Positions 10,139-21,650 of a stretch of DNA of 64,000 bases are shown here, in pieces. Positions within the stretch are counted from its first letter, which is position 1. Each line of letters begins with the position of its first letter. The notes under the pieces were generated by a model. It had not been told where the DNA came from, made no database searches, and saw only the letters and a program-made list of their open reading frames with translations. The stretch covers positions 126,513,494 to 126,577,493 of the forward strand of contig NC_081552.1 of NCBI RefSeq assembly GCF_963082655.1, given 5' to 3'. Both the position numbers and the translations under genes were made by a program. This DNA is from Stomoxys calcitrans. Its lineage: Eukaryota > Arthropoda > Insecta > Diptera > Muscidae.

Positions 10139-11648
10139 CTCTCTTCCAAAATTATAAAATAATGCTTGTGATTTATATGTGAACTATTTCCAATTCCCTT
10201 GTAATCTAAACCACCTTTAGTGCCGCTAAAACTGACCATGTCCACGATTCAGATTTTCCTCCCCTGTTGCGTTAGCCTAAACGGCTGAGCCCAACAGGGA
10301 TTCACCTTAAGAAGATTCGTTTGTTTTTGTTGTGATGAGTTTCTTGATGGATCATATTGCAGTTGACACAGACCAACAACAACGATTTCCTAAAAGGCTA
10401 TGGTTCCTCTACAAATGTCTAGAGCATTTTGTTCAACAGATAAAAAGTTGTGGATACATTTCCATTTTTTTCCGTTTGAATCACTGTGTGTCGTAATAAT
10501 GTTTATTTTTGTCAACACGCCAAATTTTAATATTTAATTAGCTTCAAAGAACTATTAGAAATACGATGTTATTTCAAAATTTTTGCGCCTTTTCTAAAAT
10601 ATTTCAAAAATTTCTCCTAAAAACTCGAATACTGAAGATGGCATTGCTCTTCTACTAGTCAACAACTTACATGCAATGAAACTAAACAATTCATGAGGCT
10701 GTCCACCAATAACTCCGAGTTGATGATTTCTTGTGGTCGTTCTTGATGCTCACCAAACAACTCCGATTGTTATCGTATGGAAGCATCTCAGCTAGTTGTC
10801 GGTGTCTACTACGACAATGACGTAGGATGGATGGACGATGTCTTTGTTTTTATCTCGACGAATGTCGTGTCGAATTGTTAAAAATGGCTTTTTGATGCAA
10901 AAGACATTTATTCCTCAATGTTGGTTTGTTCGAGTATTCATCGCTCTGTGTTCTACAAGGCAACAATCAAAACGCACTCCAACAGGCTGTGCGGACTGAT
11001 GGAAGGCCAAGATAAATACTTACCTCAGCATTAAGCCAAAAGATGTCTAAGAGAGTAGTATTCCATGAATTCCATAGACCAAACATAATACAAAAACAAA
11101 TTTATCAAGAAACAAAACTAACCCGAACAGCAATGGTGAGAACGAAGTGACATAAATAATTATATCTCGATGTGTTTGGTTGGATGTTGGAATGTTTTTT
11201 ATCATAAAATCTATGATGGCTGAATATATGGGCTCTAAAAACGCATAATTATTTTATATTTCAAATTTACACCATCCACTTCACTTCACTGCAGTCCAAC
11301 CGGCACCAGGTAAAAAAGACATTCATAAATTATTACCAAAAACAAAACATACATCTATGGTGAGATTAGCTAGCTGGCATATATACATTAGAAACTCATA
11401 TAAAGAACCGAGTTTATTTTTAAATTTAATGGATATAAATCTTATGAAGCGCAACTCACCAAATAAAATAAAAAATTCCACTCTATTTGATGGCGATCAT
11501 TCATACAAAAAAAATTTAGAAATACGTATGTAGATGGGTTGTCACTTTAATATTGCTGATAGTGATTTTAGTGCTTGTCAAATGTTTGATATTCGACAAC
11601 CGGTATAATGTAAAGTACTTAAATACTTCGATTTATACAGAAAAAAAA
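10139..11648. other. Unassigned intergenic stretch, no gene seen
   Basis: About 1.5 kb without a long ORF or recognised repeat apart from a short segment near 10399-10470 that resembles 33290-33375. It may be the only largely unique-looking DNA in the inverted-repeat spacer and would suit as an anchor for mapping. Confidence 0.4.
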
Positions 11649-12569
11649 ACAAGTAAAAGCGTGCTAAGTTCGGCCGGGCCGAATCTTATATACCCTCCAC
11701 CATGGATCTCATTTGTCGAGCTCTGACACGGTATCTCTTTTTAGCCAAACAAAGTATAAAAGAGAAGAATTGATATTTACTGGAACAATATCAAGTTATG
11801 GTTCATTTCGAAACATAATTAAACTGAATATTGGAGACCATAGTAGAAGTCATTGTGTAAAAATTCAGTCAAATCTAGTAAGAATTGCGCACTTTAGGGA
11901 CAGAAGAAGTAAAATAGGGAGATAGATTTATAGGGGAGCTGTATTAGGCTATTAACCGATTTATGCCATTTTCGACACGTATGTTAAAGGTCATGGGAGA
12001 AGCCGTTGTACAAAATTTCAGCTAAATCGGATAATAATTGCGCCCTCTGATGGCTCAAGAAGTCAAATCCCCAGATCTGTTTATATGGAAGCTATATCAG
12101 GTTATGGACCGATTTGAACTATTCTTAATACAGTTGTTGAAAGCCATAACAAAACACCTCATGCAAAATTTTAACCAAATCGGTCAATAATTGCGTCCTC
12201 TAGAGGCTCAAGAAGTCGAAACCCCAGATCGGTTTATATGGCAGCTATATCAGGTTATGGACCGATTTGAGACACTCTTAATACAGTTGTTGAAAGTCAT
12301 AACAAAACACTTCATGCAAAGTTTCAGCCAAATTGGATAAGAATTGTGCCTTCTAGCGGCTCAAGAAGTTAAGATTCCAGATCGGTTTATATGGCAGTTA
12401 TATCAAACCATGGACCGATATAGCCCATTTACAATCCAAACCGACCTACACTAATGAGACGTATTTGTGCAAAATTTCAAGCGGCTAGCTTTAGTCCTTC
12501 GAAATTTAGCGGGCTTTCGACAGACAGACGGACGGACGGACATGGCTAGTTCGACTTAAAATGAATATA

Positions 12570-13176
12570 AAGGGTGATTTTTTTGAGGTTAGGATTTTCA
12601 TGCATTAGTATTTGACAGATCACGTGGGATTTCAGACATGGTGTCAAAGAGAAAGATGCTCAGTATGCTTTGACATTTCATCATGAATAGACTTACTAAC
12701 GAGCAACGTTTGCAAATCATTGAATTTTATTACCAAAATCAGTGTTCGGTTCGAAATGTGTTCATTCACCGTAACGTTGCGTCCAACAGCATCTTTGAAA
12801 AAATACGGTCCAATGATTCCACCAGCGTACAAACCACACCAAACAGTGCATTTTTCGGGATGCATGGGCAGTTCTTGAACGGCTTCTGGTTGCTCTTCAC
12901 TCCAAATGCGGCAATTTCGCTTATTTACGTAGCCATTCAACCAGAAATGAGCCTCATCGCTGAACAAAATTTGTCGATAAAAAAGCGGATTTTCTGCCAA
13001 CTTTTCTAGGGCCCATTCACTGAAAATGATTTGCAAGCGTTGCTCGTTAGTAAGTCTATTCATGATGAAATGTCAAAGCATACTGAGCATCTTTCTCTTT
13101 GACACTATGTCTGAAATCCCACGTGATCTGTCAAATACTAATGCATGAAAATCCTAACCTCAAAAAAATCACCCTT
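12570..13176. mobile_element. Fold-back element derived from a D41D (rosa-like) mariner relative
   Basis: A 607-bp element starting AAGGGTGATTTTTTT and ending in its reverse complement, flanked by TA on both sides. The inverted arms are 152 bp (12570-12721 and 13025-13176), far longer than normal TIRs, because both arms carry the element's 5' end including the first codons of the transposase gene. The centre holds an internal transposase fragment in minus orientation. A near-identical copy in the other orientation lies at 50170-50775, so this rearranged form has itself transposed. Confidence 0.8.
12644..13063 (-). pseudogene. Rearranged D41D-type transposase fragment
   Basis: The minus-strand frame opens with MNRLTNEQRLQII from one arm, jumps to FSEWALEKLAENP, and continues through ILFSDEAHFWLNGYVN, which holds the first catalytic Asp, and CTVWCGLYAGGIIGPYFF. 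It then runs into antisense of the other arm. The region between the N-terminus and FSEW (most of the DNA-binding domain) and everything after NVTVN, including the second and third catalytic Asp, is missing. The family assignment rests on similarity to the fragment at 23013-23327, which shows D-41-D spacing. It cannot be an active transposase, though a truncated DNA-binding or inhibitor protein cannot be ruled out. Confidence 0.7.
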
Positions 13177-13286
13177 TAGAAGCAAGAATATATATACTTT
13201 ATGGGGTCTTAGAGGAATATTTCGAGGAGTTACAAACAGAATTACGAAATTAGTATACCCCATCCTATGGTGGAGGGTATACAAAT

Positions 13287-13752
13287 AATAATACATCATA
13301 TCCATACCCATTCTATTATGTTAGTGAATATAAAAAATTTCCTTTTCCGCTGATGGTTCTACGCTTTTAAAAAGTTCTTTCTTGATCAAATGGTTTTTTT
13401 TACATTTCGTCCCAATGGCGACCAGTTAACTTTAAACTTCTACTTCTATATAACAATAAAAAATTGTTTTAACAGCATGAAGTTCGGCGGGCGAGATATA
13501 TTTCGTCCTCAACCGATTTTGATGAAATTAAGCAGAAACTTTCAGATATGTTAAAGAACATTCCATACCAAAATCGGTTGAAAATGGTAGTAGCTACGCC
13601 CATATAGATGTAAATCACACGATTTTTGTATGAACCGATTTCTACCAATGTTCATGGCGTTTGTTTTTAGGTTAGAAATGTGAAATGTGAAAAAATGCGT
13701 GGTGAATGGGCAACAAATGCGGTCTCCAGCTTGATAACGATATGCGAACTAT
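13287..13752. other. Unassigned, with a diverged Rep-like piece
   Basis: No gene. Around 13480-13560 the words AGTTCGGCGGGCGAG and CGATTTTGATGAAATTAAG resemble a decayed Rep-family 5' end and unit, but the ends cannot be placed. Confidence 0.3.
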
Positions 13753-13991
13753 ATAGGGTTGCCCAAAAAGTAATTGCGGATTTTTCATATAGTCGGCGTT
13801 GACAAATTTTTTCACAGCTTGTGACTCTGTAATTGCATTCTTTCTTCTGTCAGTTATCAGCTGTGACTTTTAGCTAGCTTTAGAAAAAAATGTGTAAAAA
13901 AGTATATTTGATTAAAGTTCATTCTAAGTTTTATTAAAAATGCATTTACTTTCTTTGAAAAAAATCCGCAATTACTTTTTGGGCAACCCAA
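13753..13991 (+). mobile_element. mariner-derived MITE, copy 2
   Basis: Mirror copy of 9225-9463. It has GGGTTGCCCAAAAAGTAATT at the left and the matching CTTTTTGGGCAACCCAA at the right, leader sequence including GACAAATTTTTTCACAGC, no transposase. One base of the left terminus is changed (TAGGG for TTGGG). Confidence 0.85.
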
Positions 13992-13998
13992 TATTTTA

Positions 13999-14289
13999 GC
14001 CACCGTAGCGCTGAGGTTAGCATGTCCGCCTAGGACGAATCCTGGCAAGAACATCAGAAAAAAAATTTTTGCGATGGTTTTCCCTCCTAATGCTGGCAAC
14101 ATTTGTGAGGTACTATGCCATGCAAATCTTCTCTCCATAGACGTGTCGCACTGCAGCACTCCGTTCGGACGCGGCTATAAAAAGAAGGCCCTTTATCATT
14201 GAGCTTAAACTTGAGTCAGACTGCACTCATTGATATGTGAGAAGTTTGCCCCTTAGTGGAACGTTCTTGGGCAAAATTTGCAATTTACA
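13999..14289 (+). mobile_element. tRNA-derived SINE, copy 2
   Basis: Starts GCCACCGTAGCGCTGAGG, with the A-box-like segment, a shortened central part (GTCCGCCTAGGACGAATCC) and the same body as copy 1, ending in AAAATTTGCAATTTACA. It lies directly beside the mariner MITE (TATTTTAGCC junction). No clear target duplication was identified. Confidence 0.7.
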
Positions 14290-14410
14290 TTTTATCACAG
14301 CCACAGGTGTGGTGCAGGGTGCAGTTTCTGCTTTTATAATAAACTCTATAAATGTGTACTTAGTTTACGAATTTCATGCTAGAATCTTAAATACTCAATC
14401 TTATATATAT

Positions 14411-15926
14411 AAAAAGTAAAAGCGTGCTAAGTTCGGCCGGGCCGAATCTTATATACCCTCCACCATGGATCGCATTTGTCGAGTTCTTTTCCCGGCATCT
14501 CTTCTTAGGCAAAAAAGGATATAAGAAAAGATTTCCTCTGCTATTAGAGCGATATTAAGATATGGTCCGGTTTTGACCACATTTAAGTACTGTGTAACAT
14601 GTCAGCCAATTCGAATAAGAATTGCTCCCTTTGGGGGCACAAGAAAATAGAGAGATCGATTTATATGGGAGCTGTATCGGGCTATAGACCGATTCAGATC
14701 ATAATCAACACGTATGTTGATGGTCATGAGAGGATCCGTAGTACATAATTTCAGGCAAATCGGATAATAATTGCGACCTCTAGAGGCTCAAGAAGTCAAG
14801 ACCCAAGATCGGTTTATATGGCAGCTATATCAGGTTATGAACCGATTTTAGCCATACGTGGCACAGTTGTTGGATATCATAACAAAACACGTCATGCAAA
14901 ATTTCATTCCAATCGGATAAGAATTTGAACTCTAGAGGCTCAAGAAGTCAATACCCAAGATCGGTTTATATGGCAGTTATGAACCGATTTGAACCATACT
15001 TGGCAAAGTTGTTGGATATCATAACAAAACACGTCGGGCAAAATTTCATTCCAATCGGATAAGAATTGCGCACTCTAGAGGCTCAATAAGTCAAGACCCA
15101 AGATCGGTTTATATGACAGCTATATCAGGTTATGAACCGATTTGAACCTTATTTGAAACAATTATTGAAAGTAAGAATAAAATACTTCATGAAAAATTTC
15201 TGCCAAATCGGATAGGAATTGCGCCCTCTAGAAGCTCAAGAAATCAAGTCCCCAGATCTGTTTATATAACAGCTATATCAGGTTATAAACCGATTTGAAC
15301 CACACTTGGCACAGTTGTTGGATATCATAACAAAACATGTCGGGCAAAATTTAATTCCAATCGGATAAGAATTGCGCACTCTAGAGGCTCAAGAAGTCAA
15401 GACCCAAGATCGGTTTATATGACAGCTATATCAGGTTATGAACCGATTTGAACCATACTTGGCACAGTTGTTGGCCATCATAACAAAACACGTCGTGCCA
15501 AAATTCATTCAAATCGGAAAAGAATTGCGCAATCTAGAGGTTCAAGAAATCAAGACCCGAGATCGGTTTATATGGCAGCTATATCAGGTTATGAACCGAT
15601 TTGAACCATACTTGGCACAGTTGTTGGATGTCATAGCGAAACACGTGCAAAATTTCAATCCAATCGGATAAGAATTGCGCACTGTAGAGGCTCAAGAAGT
15701 CAAGACCCAAGATCGGTTTATATGGCAGCTATATCAAAACATGGACCGATATAGCCCATTTACAATACCAACCGACCTACACCAATAAGAAATATTTGTG
15801 AAAATTTTCAAGGGGCTAGCTTTACTCCTTCGGAAGTTAGGGTGCTTTCGACAGATAGACGGACGGACGGACATGGCTAGATCGACATAAAATGTCGCGA
15901 CGATCAAGAATATATATACTTTATAG
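14411..15926 (+). mobile_element. RepA copy, 3' terminus lost
   Basis: Full 5' end (AGTAAAAGCGTGCTAAGTTC), eight or so core units, GACGGACGGACGGAC at about 15860 and the ATATATACTTTATA motif. It stops there: the last hundred bases with the terminal hairpin are replaced by the 5' TTTG-rich end of HelB copy 2. Confidence 0.8.
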
Positions 15927-17411
15927 GTTTGCTTGTATGTTTGTTTGTTTGTATGTTTGTGTGTTCCTTATAGACTCAGAAACGGTTTATCCGATTTTCT
16001 TGAAATTTTCACAGATGGTGCATAATGATCCCGTGGTGAAAATAGGGTACTACATTTTTTGATATCAGAAGGGGGGACGGACCCTCCCCCTTAGCCTAAT
16101 TATCAGAAACGCCAGATCTCGGAGATGGGTGGTGCGATTTAAGCGAAATTTTGTGTGCTCTTATATAGTACCCTACAAATAAAAATTTGGTATCCAAATT
16201 TCGGATGGGGTACCTAGGGGGTCTGCCCCACCTTAAAACCTACCAAACATATATTTAGACCAATCACGACAAATTTACGACCGTACCCATATTGGGCTCA
16301 AATGAAGGGTCTTTGGGAGTGAATCACGAATCTGATATCAATATTTGGGAAAAATGTCTATGGGGCCACCCCACCTCCACAACACCTCCCAAATAGTAAG
16401 TATTTGCTGAGTTTTGCAATATGAAGCTCAAATAAGAGGGTTTTTAGAGTGGAACACGAATCCGATATATGTTTTCAAGGCCAACTCACTGAGTGGCCGC
16501 TCATCGTCCAAAACACCCCCAAGCCGGTCATGTTTGCCGACTATGGAATACGAATTTGATATTCAAATTTAGGACCATGTATTTAGGGCATCACCCCTTC
16601 CCCAAAACCCCCCGCAAAGAGTAAAAATTTTTCGACCATGCCAGTATGTGGTATTTAAGATAAGAAAACGAATTTCATAACCTATTGTGGGCCATGTGTT
16701 TGGGGGACGCCTCATCGTGTAAACTCCGCTAAACCAATGGCATTATGGGGTTTAAGTAAATGGCTGATATTTTTTCAGGGCCAAGTGCCTGGGAAACACC
16801 CCTAAATCAGATATCATGAGAGTAGCGGGCTGAAATAAAGTATTTTAAGATTGGAGTACACCTTACATCCAAACTAAAATTCGTATACCAATAAAGATCA
16901 CATGGGACAAAGGCAATTATATTGTTAGACAATTAGTCAAGCGATATACTATATTCGTAGCATTGTATTTCACTAAAAGCTCTTTAATTGTCGTATTTAA
17001 GATAAGAAAACGAATTTCATAACCTATTGTGGGCCATGTGTTTGGGGGACGCCTCATCGTGTAAACTCCGCTAAACCAATGGCATTATGGGGTTTAAGTA
17101 AATGGCTGATATTTTTTCAGGGCCAAGTGCCTGGGAAACACCCCTAAATCAGATATCATGAGAGTAGCGGGCTGAAATAAAGTATTTTAAGATTGGAGTA
17201 CACCTTACATCCAAACTAAAATTCGTATACCAATAAAGATCACATGGGACAAAGGCAATTATATTGTTAGACAATTAGTCAAGCGATATACTATATTCGT
17301 AGCATTGTATTTCACTAAAAGCTCTTTAATTGTCGAAAATAAATATTCCAAGGAAACTTTTGTTCCATATTAAGTAAAAGAAGGCGCAGCGGAACGGGCC
17401 CGGGTCAGCTA

Positions 17412-17412
<1 letters not shown>
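15927..17412 (+). mobile_element. HelB copy 2 with intact CTAG terminus
   Basis: Begins in the TTTGTTTGTATG leader, has the ACCCATCTCCGAGATC-type segment in reverse sense and several G/C-run units. It ends with GCGGAACGGGCCCGGGTCAG followed by CTAG at 17409-17412, then T. The CTAG|T end preceded by a GC-rich palindrome (CGGGCCCG) is the Helitron signature used here. The 3' third is duplicated in tandem (16651-17334). No helicase or Rep ORF. Confidence 0.7.
16651..17334. repeat. 342-bp tandem duplication inside HelB
   Basis: Units 16651-16992 and 16993-17334 read the same base for base as far as I can check, from GTATTTAAGATAAGAAAACG to CTCTTTAATTGTC. Such identity means a very recent duplication or an assembly artefact. 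Confidence 0.9.

Positions 17413-17475
<63 letters not shown>
17413..17475. repeat. (TA)n microsatellite
   Basis: About 63 bases of uninterrupted TA directly after the CTAG terminus of HelB copy 2. Helitrons insert between A and T, so TA arrays are natural targets; the array may also have grown after insertion. Confidence 0.95.
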
Positions 17476-17478
<3 letters not shown>

Positions 17479-17999
17479 AAATGGATACTTTCGGGACAAT
17501 TTTTCTATATAATGTATGTTTCGAGGACATTTGTATACTTTGGGGACTGTCCCCATAATTTCCGTCTATATTATGGATGTTTTGAGGACACCGATACATT
17601 GGGGACACTTTTTGCTTTACGATTTTATGACTTTTTCTACATTCTCCATAATTTTGATCACTAAAATAACACTTACTTTTCATATATACTCTTGTTTTCT
17701 ATAAAAAATAAGTGGTTTTTTAATTTTATTTTTGCTCATCGTGTTGCCAGAATGGTATCGTGTAAAACAGCAACCTACAAAATCAACCCTGTTGTTTCAA
17801 TGTTACCACCTCAGGGTGGTAGTTCAGAGTATTGCCGCAATGTCGCCAAAGTCACTCAGATTTAATATTGGAATAGTTCGTGTACTCGCCGCAATTAAAA
17901 CAGAGCGCTGTAATGAATTCGGCTATTTTAGTGCCACGACATCTACTTTTTACGCGGGTAGATTTTTTTGGGCTCATTATAACTATAACATAGAAAGCA
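17476..17999. other. Unassigned; short repeat with GAGGACA words
   Basis: Positions 17490-17610 contain spaced phrases such as TTTCGAGGACATTTGTATAC, TTTGGGGACTGTCCCC and TTTTGAGGACACC. Similar words occur at 33640-33840, also next to a TA microsatellite, so an unnamed low-copy repeat may be present. The remainder to 17999 shows no gene. Confidence 0.35.
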
Positions 18000-18700
18000 G
18001 CATCACTCTGTATATAAAAGTCATAGTGTGTTTCCTTGTCTGTTTGTTCGAAACTCGAAAACGACCAAACCGATGTTCTTGAAATTTCCACAGATTGTGT
18101 AAAATGGTCTGGAAGGAATAATAGGCTATATAAATTTTTGATATCGAAAGCGGGTCGGGGCCTTTCCCTAACCCTAAAAATAACCACCAAAATTAAAAGT
18201 GGATCGATTGAAACAATGTTGGACTCAAATTAACGGTATTTGGGAGTATAAAATAAAACATTAAAATTTCAAGCTAATTCGAATGGGGCTAGCCCCACCA
18301 CAATAATCCCAAACGCACATATACACCGATCGAGGCAACATACAGTGGGATAGAATCGAAAAAAACTAGTAGGAAATATGCCATGTAAGAACGGATAGAG
18401 AAAACTATTTGAATTTTAAAGACCAAAAATTAAATCTGCACGAAACTTTCTATAGAGAAACGCATAATACCCATTTTGGGCAGAGATAGTTTCCAAATCG
18501 GAATTTGTTAGTACATTTTCTGTGAAGGTTACAAATATCGTCAAGCCAATTCGCATGGGACTCGCCCCTCCACAAAAACCTTGAACGAACATATAGACCG
18601 ATCGAGGCAACATACAGCGGCATAAAACCGAAAAAAAAAAAACTAGTTGAAAACATGCCCTATGAAAACAGATAGAGATAACTATTTCAATTTTGAAATG
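18000..18700 (+). mobile_element. HelE: diverged Helitron-like fragment
   Basis: Opens with TGTCTGTTTGTTCGAAACTC and CCGATGTTCTTGAAATTTCC, matching the layout of the HelB 5' leader, then carries two diverged units with a period near 270 bp. Both units share ACCGATCGAGGCAACATACAG and a following AAAAAACTAG. No terminus is preserved on the right. ORFs across it are not credible. Confidence 0.45.
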
Positions 18701-19270
18701 GTCAAGGCCCTACGTAGTGTAAGGGTTTCGCCGCAAGACCCTTAAGTTGGTCACCTCGGAATTAAGAAAAATTGTTCAGGCTGCCAAATCATCATTTGTG
18801 GTCCAACTTCCAAAATTCTTTTTTTTGCTGAATAGCGCTGAAAAATTCTAAGAAAAAAAAAAACAAATAAAGATATCTTAATTATTCTGTTTGATATTTC
18901 CAGATATAAGTGTATTTAAAATTAAATAAAATTAAATTTTGTCTGTAAGTTTTTACAGAGCTAAGATAGTTTCCAAATCGGCATTTTTTTTAGAAAATTT
19001 TCTGTAGAGGCTAAAAATATGGTTTGGTGCAAAAAATTGTTTGCATGGGTTCAGGGGACATATGAAGTTAAAAAAATATTTGAGTTAATGGGGATCTAGG
19101 CTTTGCATTTGAGATCTAGAGGAGTTTTCCAATTGTTTAATAAATAAATGGCCCATCCTAAAGTAACTTAAGCAGCCGTTTAGGTTGACATAGCTTGTTC
19201 AAATTTCACTTGAAAATTATTTATAATATTGTATTTCCTTTTTACAATAAAATATATTGGTATTTAAGCT
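18701..19270. other. Unassigned AT-rich stretch
   Basis: No ORF of note. The phrase TAGTTTCCAAATCGG appears at 18488 and again near 18967, so the HelE-like sequence may extend in decayed form into this part. Confidence 0.3.
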
Positions 19271-20268
19271 ATTTTTATACCCTCCACCAAAGGATGGGGG
19301 TATACTAATTTCGTCATTCTGTTTGTAACTACTCGAAATATTCGTATGAGACCCCATAAAGTATATATATTCTTGATCGTCGCGAAATTTTTTGTCGATC
19401 TAGCTATGTCCGTCCGTCCATCCGTCTGTCTGTCGAAAGCACGCTAACTTCCGAAGAAGTAAAGCTAGCCGCTTGAAATTTTGCACAAATACTTTTTATT
19501 AGTGTAGGTCGGTTTGTATTGTAAATGTGCCATATCGGCCCATGTTTTGATATAGCTGTCATATAAACCGATCTTGGGTCTTGACTTCTTGAGACTCTAT
19601 TCTTATCCGATTTGAATGAATTTTTGCACGAAGTATTTTGTTATGATATCCAACTGTGCCAAGTATGGTTTAAATCGGTTCATAACCTGATATAGCTGTT
19701 ATATAAACCGATCTTGAGTCTTGAATTCTTGAGCTTCTAGAGGGCGCAATTCCTACCCGATATGATCGAAATTTTGCATGACGTATTTTATTTTTACTTC
19801 CAACAACTGTGTCAAATAAGGTTTTAATCGGTTCATAACCTGATATAGCTGCCATATAAACCGACCTTGGATCTTGACTTCTTGAGCCTCTAGAGGTCGC
19901 AATTATTATCCGATTTGCCTGAAATTTTGTACGACGGATCCTCTCATGACCATCAACATACGTGTTTATTATGGTCTGAATCGGTCTATAGTCTGATACA
20001 GCTCCCATATAAATCGATCTCTATATTTTACTTCTTGAGACCCCAAAGGGCTCAATTCTTATTCGAATTGGCTGACATTTTACACATATAATTTAATTGT
20101 GGTCCAAACCGGACCATATCTTGATATCGCTCTAATAGCAGAGCAAATCTTTTCTTATATCCTGTTTTGCCTAAGAAGAGATCCCTGGAAAAGAACTCGA
20201 CAAATGCGATCCATGGTGGAGGGTATATAAGATTCGGCCCGGCCGAACTTAGCACGCTTTTACTTGTT
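19271..20268 (-). mobile_element. RepA copy, compact, both ends present
   Basis: Left border TTTTTATACCCTCCACCA (3' end in reverse) and right border GCACGCTTTTACTTGTTT (5' end in reverse). The GTCCGTCCGTCCATCCGTC tract lies at about 19410-19430 and the core has four to five units. The 3' hairpin carries a change (CACCAAAGGATGGGGG). Confidence 0.85.
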
Positions 20269-20828
20269 TCTATTTAACTTTATTAAGTCATATTTAATGT
20301 TAGGCTTCTAATGTGGGGTATAAGCAGATATTATTATAACACAACCGCCATTAGTTAACCGATCATTACTGTAGATTTTGTAGCCTTCCATCTTGAATTT
20401 ATGATGGGGTTTGAGAAATGTTTCATTTAAGAGAAAAACATATGATTTTATTGTAAAAAGCAAAATTTAGCTGCATAATTGCTGCATTTTGTCGTTATGC
20501 CTTGGCAATTCCTGTGTATAACATGAATCTGATTTATATTGAATGAATTATAAAGCATGACGCAACATCATTCCTTAAACTCTGAATTTATCATACCTAT
20601 TCTGCACTGTTGTAGGCGATCAATAGCTTCAAAGTATATATCATCATAACAAATTCATCATCGTTAAGTCGTCCGCATCGTCTACTTGACTGCCTTGCCT
20701 TGTAACGTTAGAGTATAGGTTTCAATTGCCAAATGGTTCAGTACTAAAATTTCTAGCTGATTGACGACCAGCTGTTTGAACATATGGGGTTCTTAACCCA
20801 CTAAAATTTAACCACCCTGTGTTCTAGA
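20269..20828. other. Unassigned AT-rich stretch
   Basis: No convincing ORF or repeat. It lies downstream of the minus-strand zinc-knuckle ORF fragment and may belong to the same dead retroelement, but nothing in the sequence proves it. Confidence 0.3.
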
Positions 20829-21194
20829 TTAACATGCTGGATTATCAACAGCTGATCGAGAAGACAAACCTTTGTTTTTGTAACCAGCTTGAGGGAAATC
20901 ATCTGGTTCTATGTAATATTCATACACACATCGTGTACCACAGGAAATTTTGTTCGTAACTCGATTACGCATTTGCATGTAATCTTGCCTACATGGACAT
21001 TTTGAATCATCAGCCTTATGGTTCACATTATTTAGGTTTCTCTTGGAACAGTTAAAATATTTATATACAACAGGACCATCCCTTTGAGTCCGATTTAAAG
21101 TACAAACTGGGAGATCATGGTTACCGGCGCATGCAGGACAGACAACTGTTCGGGACCTGTTGTGCGGGACCTTTGTTATTTTTAATTGGGCCAC
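20829..21194 (-). pseudogene. Gag/ORF1-like zinc-knuckle fragment (121 codons)
   Basis: The open frame contains clustered cysteines and histidines: VVCPACAGNHDLPVC, then VYKYFNCSKRNL, then NHKADDSKCPCRQDY. Such C-x2-C...H...C groups followed by a KADD-x-KCP segment are what I would expect from the nucleic-acid-binding tail of a retrotransposon Gag or LINE ORF1 protein. The frame appears open upstream of the first Met (CEVAQLKI), so the start is arbitrary, and no reverse transcriptase is recognisable next to it. It is probably a piece of a dead retroelement, alternatively a captured zinc-finger exon. No regulatory signals seen. Confidence 0.45.
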
Positions 21195-21650
21195 TTCACA
21201 ACGATTCCATAGAAAAATCTAATTGTGCGGATTTCCTTTTTTGAAATTTGATGACGGCCGTATTCATTTATAAATATCTCGTCGTCTTGAAATTACTTTT
21301 GTTCCGATGGATATTTTTTGGAGCTAGTACTGCGACATCAACCAAGCGATTATTTTAGAAAAGATCATAGTTTGGCCAACAACAATTGGTGGAAACGTAT
21401 TTCATGTTATAGTAATTTCACCATCTTCTTTACTTGCTGATTCCATATCATCTCTATCGAGCGCTTGATATCGATTGGCCGAATCGAGAACTGTAGCATT
21501 TCTTAGATATTTGAAAGGCATTCGTTGGAAACAAACGCAACTTTACGTTTATTATTTCTTAGAAATACCATAATTTAATATTTTAAGGAAAACATTTTTA
21601 GCGCAGAAAAATTAACATGTGGTATCAGCTGATTACCAGAAAAGACTGTG
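21195..21650. other. Unassigned, possible upstream part of the retroelement fragment
   Basis: On the minus strand short open stretches precede the zinc-knuckle ORF, but stops interrupt them. No motif is recognisable. Confidence 0.25.

Larger units (their letters stand above)
11649..13286 (+). mobile_element. RepA copy hosting a D41D fold-back element
   Basis: Starts ACAAGTAAAAGCGTGCTAAG after an A-run, contains about five core units and a GACGGACGGAC tract at about 12525, and ends near 13286 in GGTGGAGGGTAT. It is interrupted at 12570-13176 by a fold-back transposon inserted just after the word TCGACTTAAAATGAA. RepA sequence resumes at 13180 with AAGCAAGAATATATATAC. Confidence 0.8.
13753..14964. 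repeat. Right arm of 1.2-kb inverted repeat
   Basis: Reverse complement of 8252-9463. Beyond 14964 the RepA in this arm continues to 15926, whereas on the left side the RepA is cut at 8252 by the mariner stub. That asymmetry suggests the right side is the parental copy and the left side the derived one. Confidence 0.8.

Noticed and set aside
17326..17683. Minus-strand ORFs with YIYIYI runs
   Set aside because: Translation of the (TA)n microsatellite.
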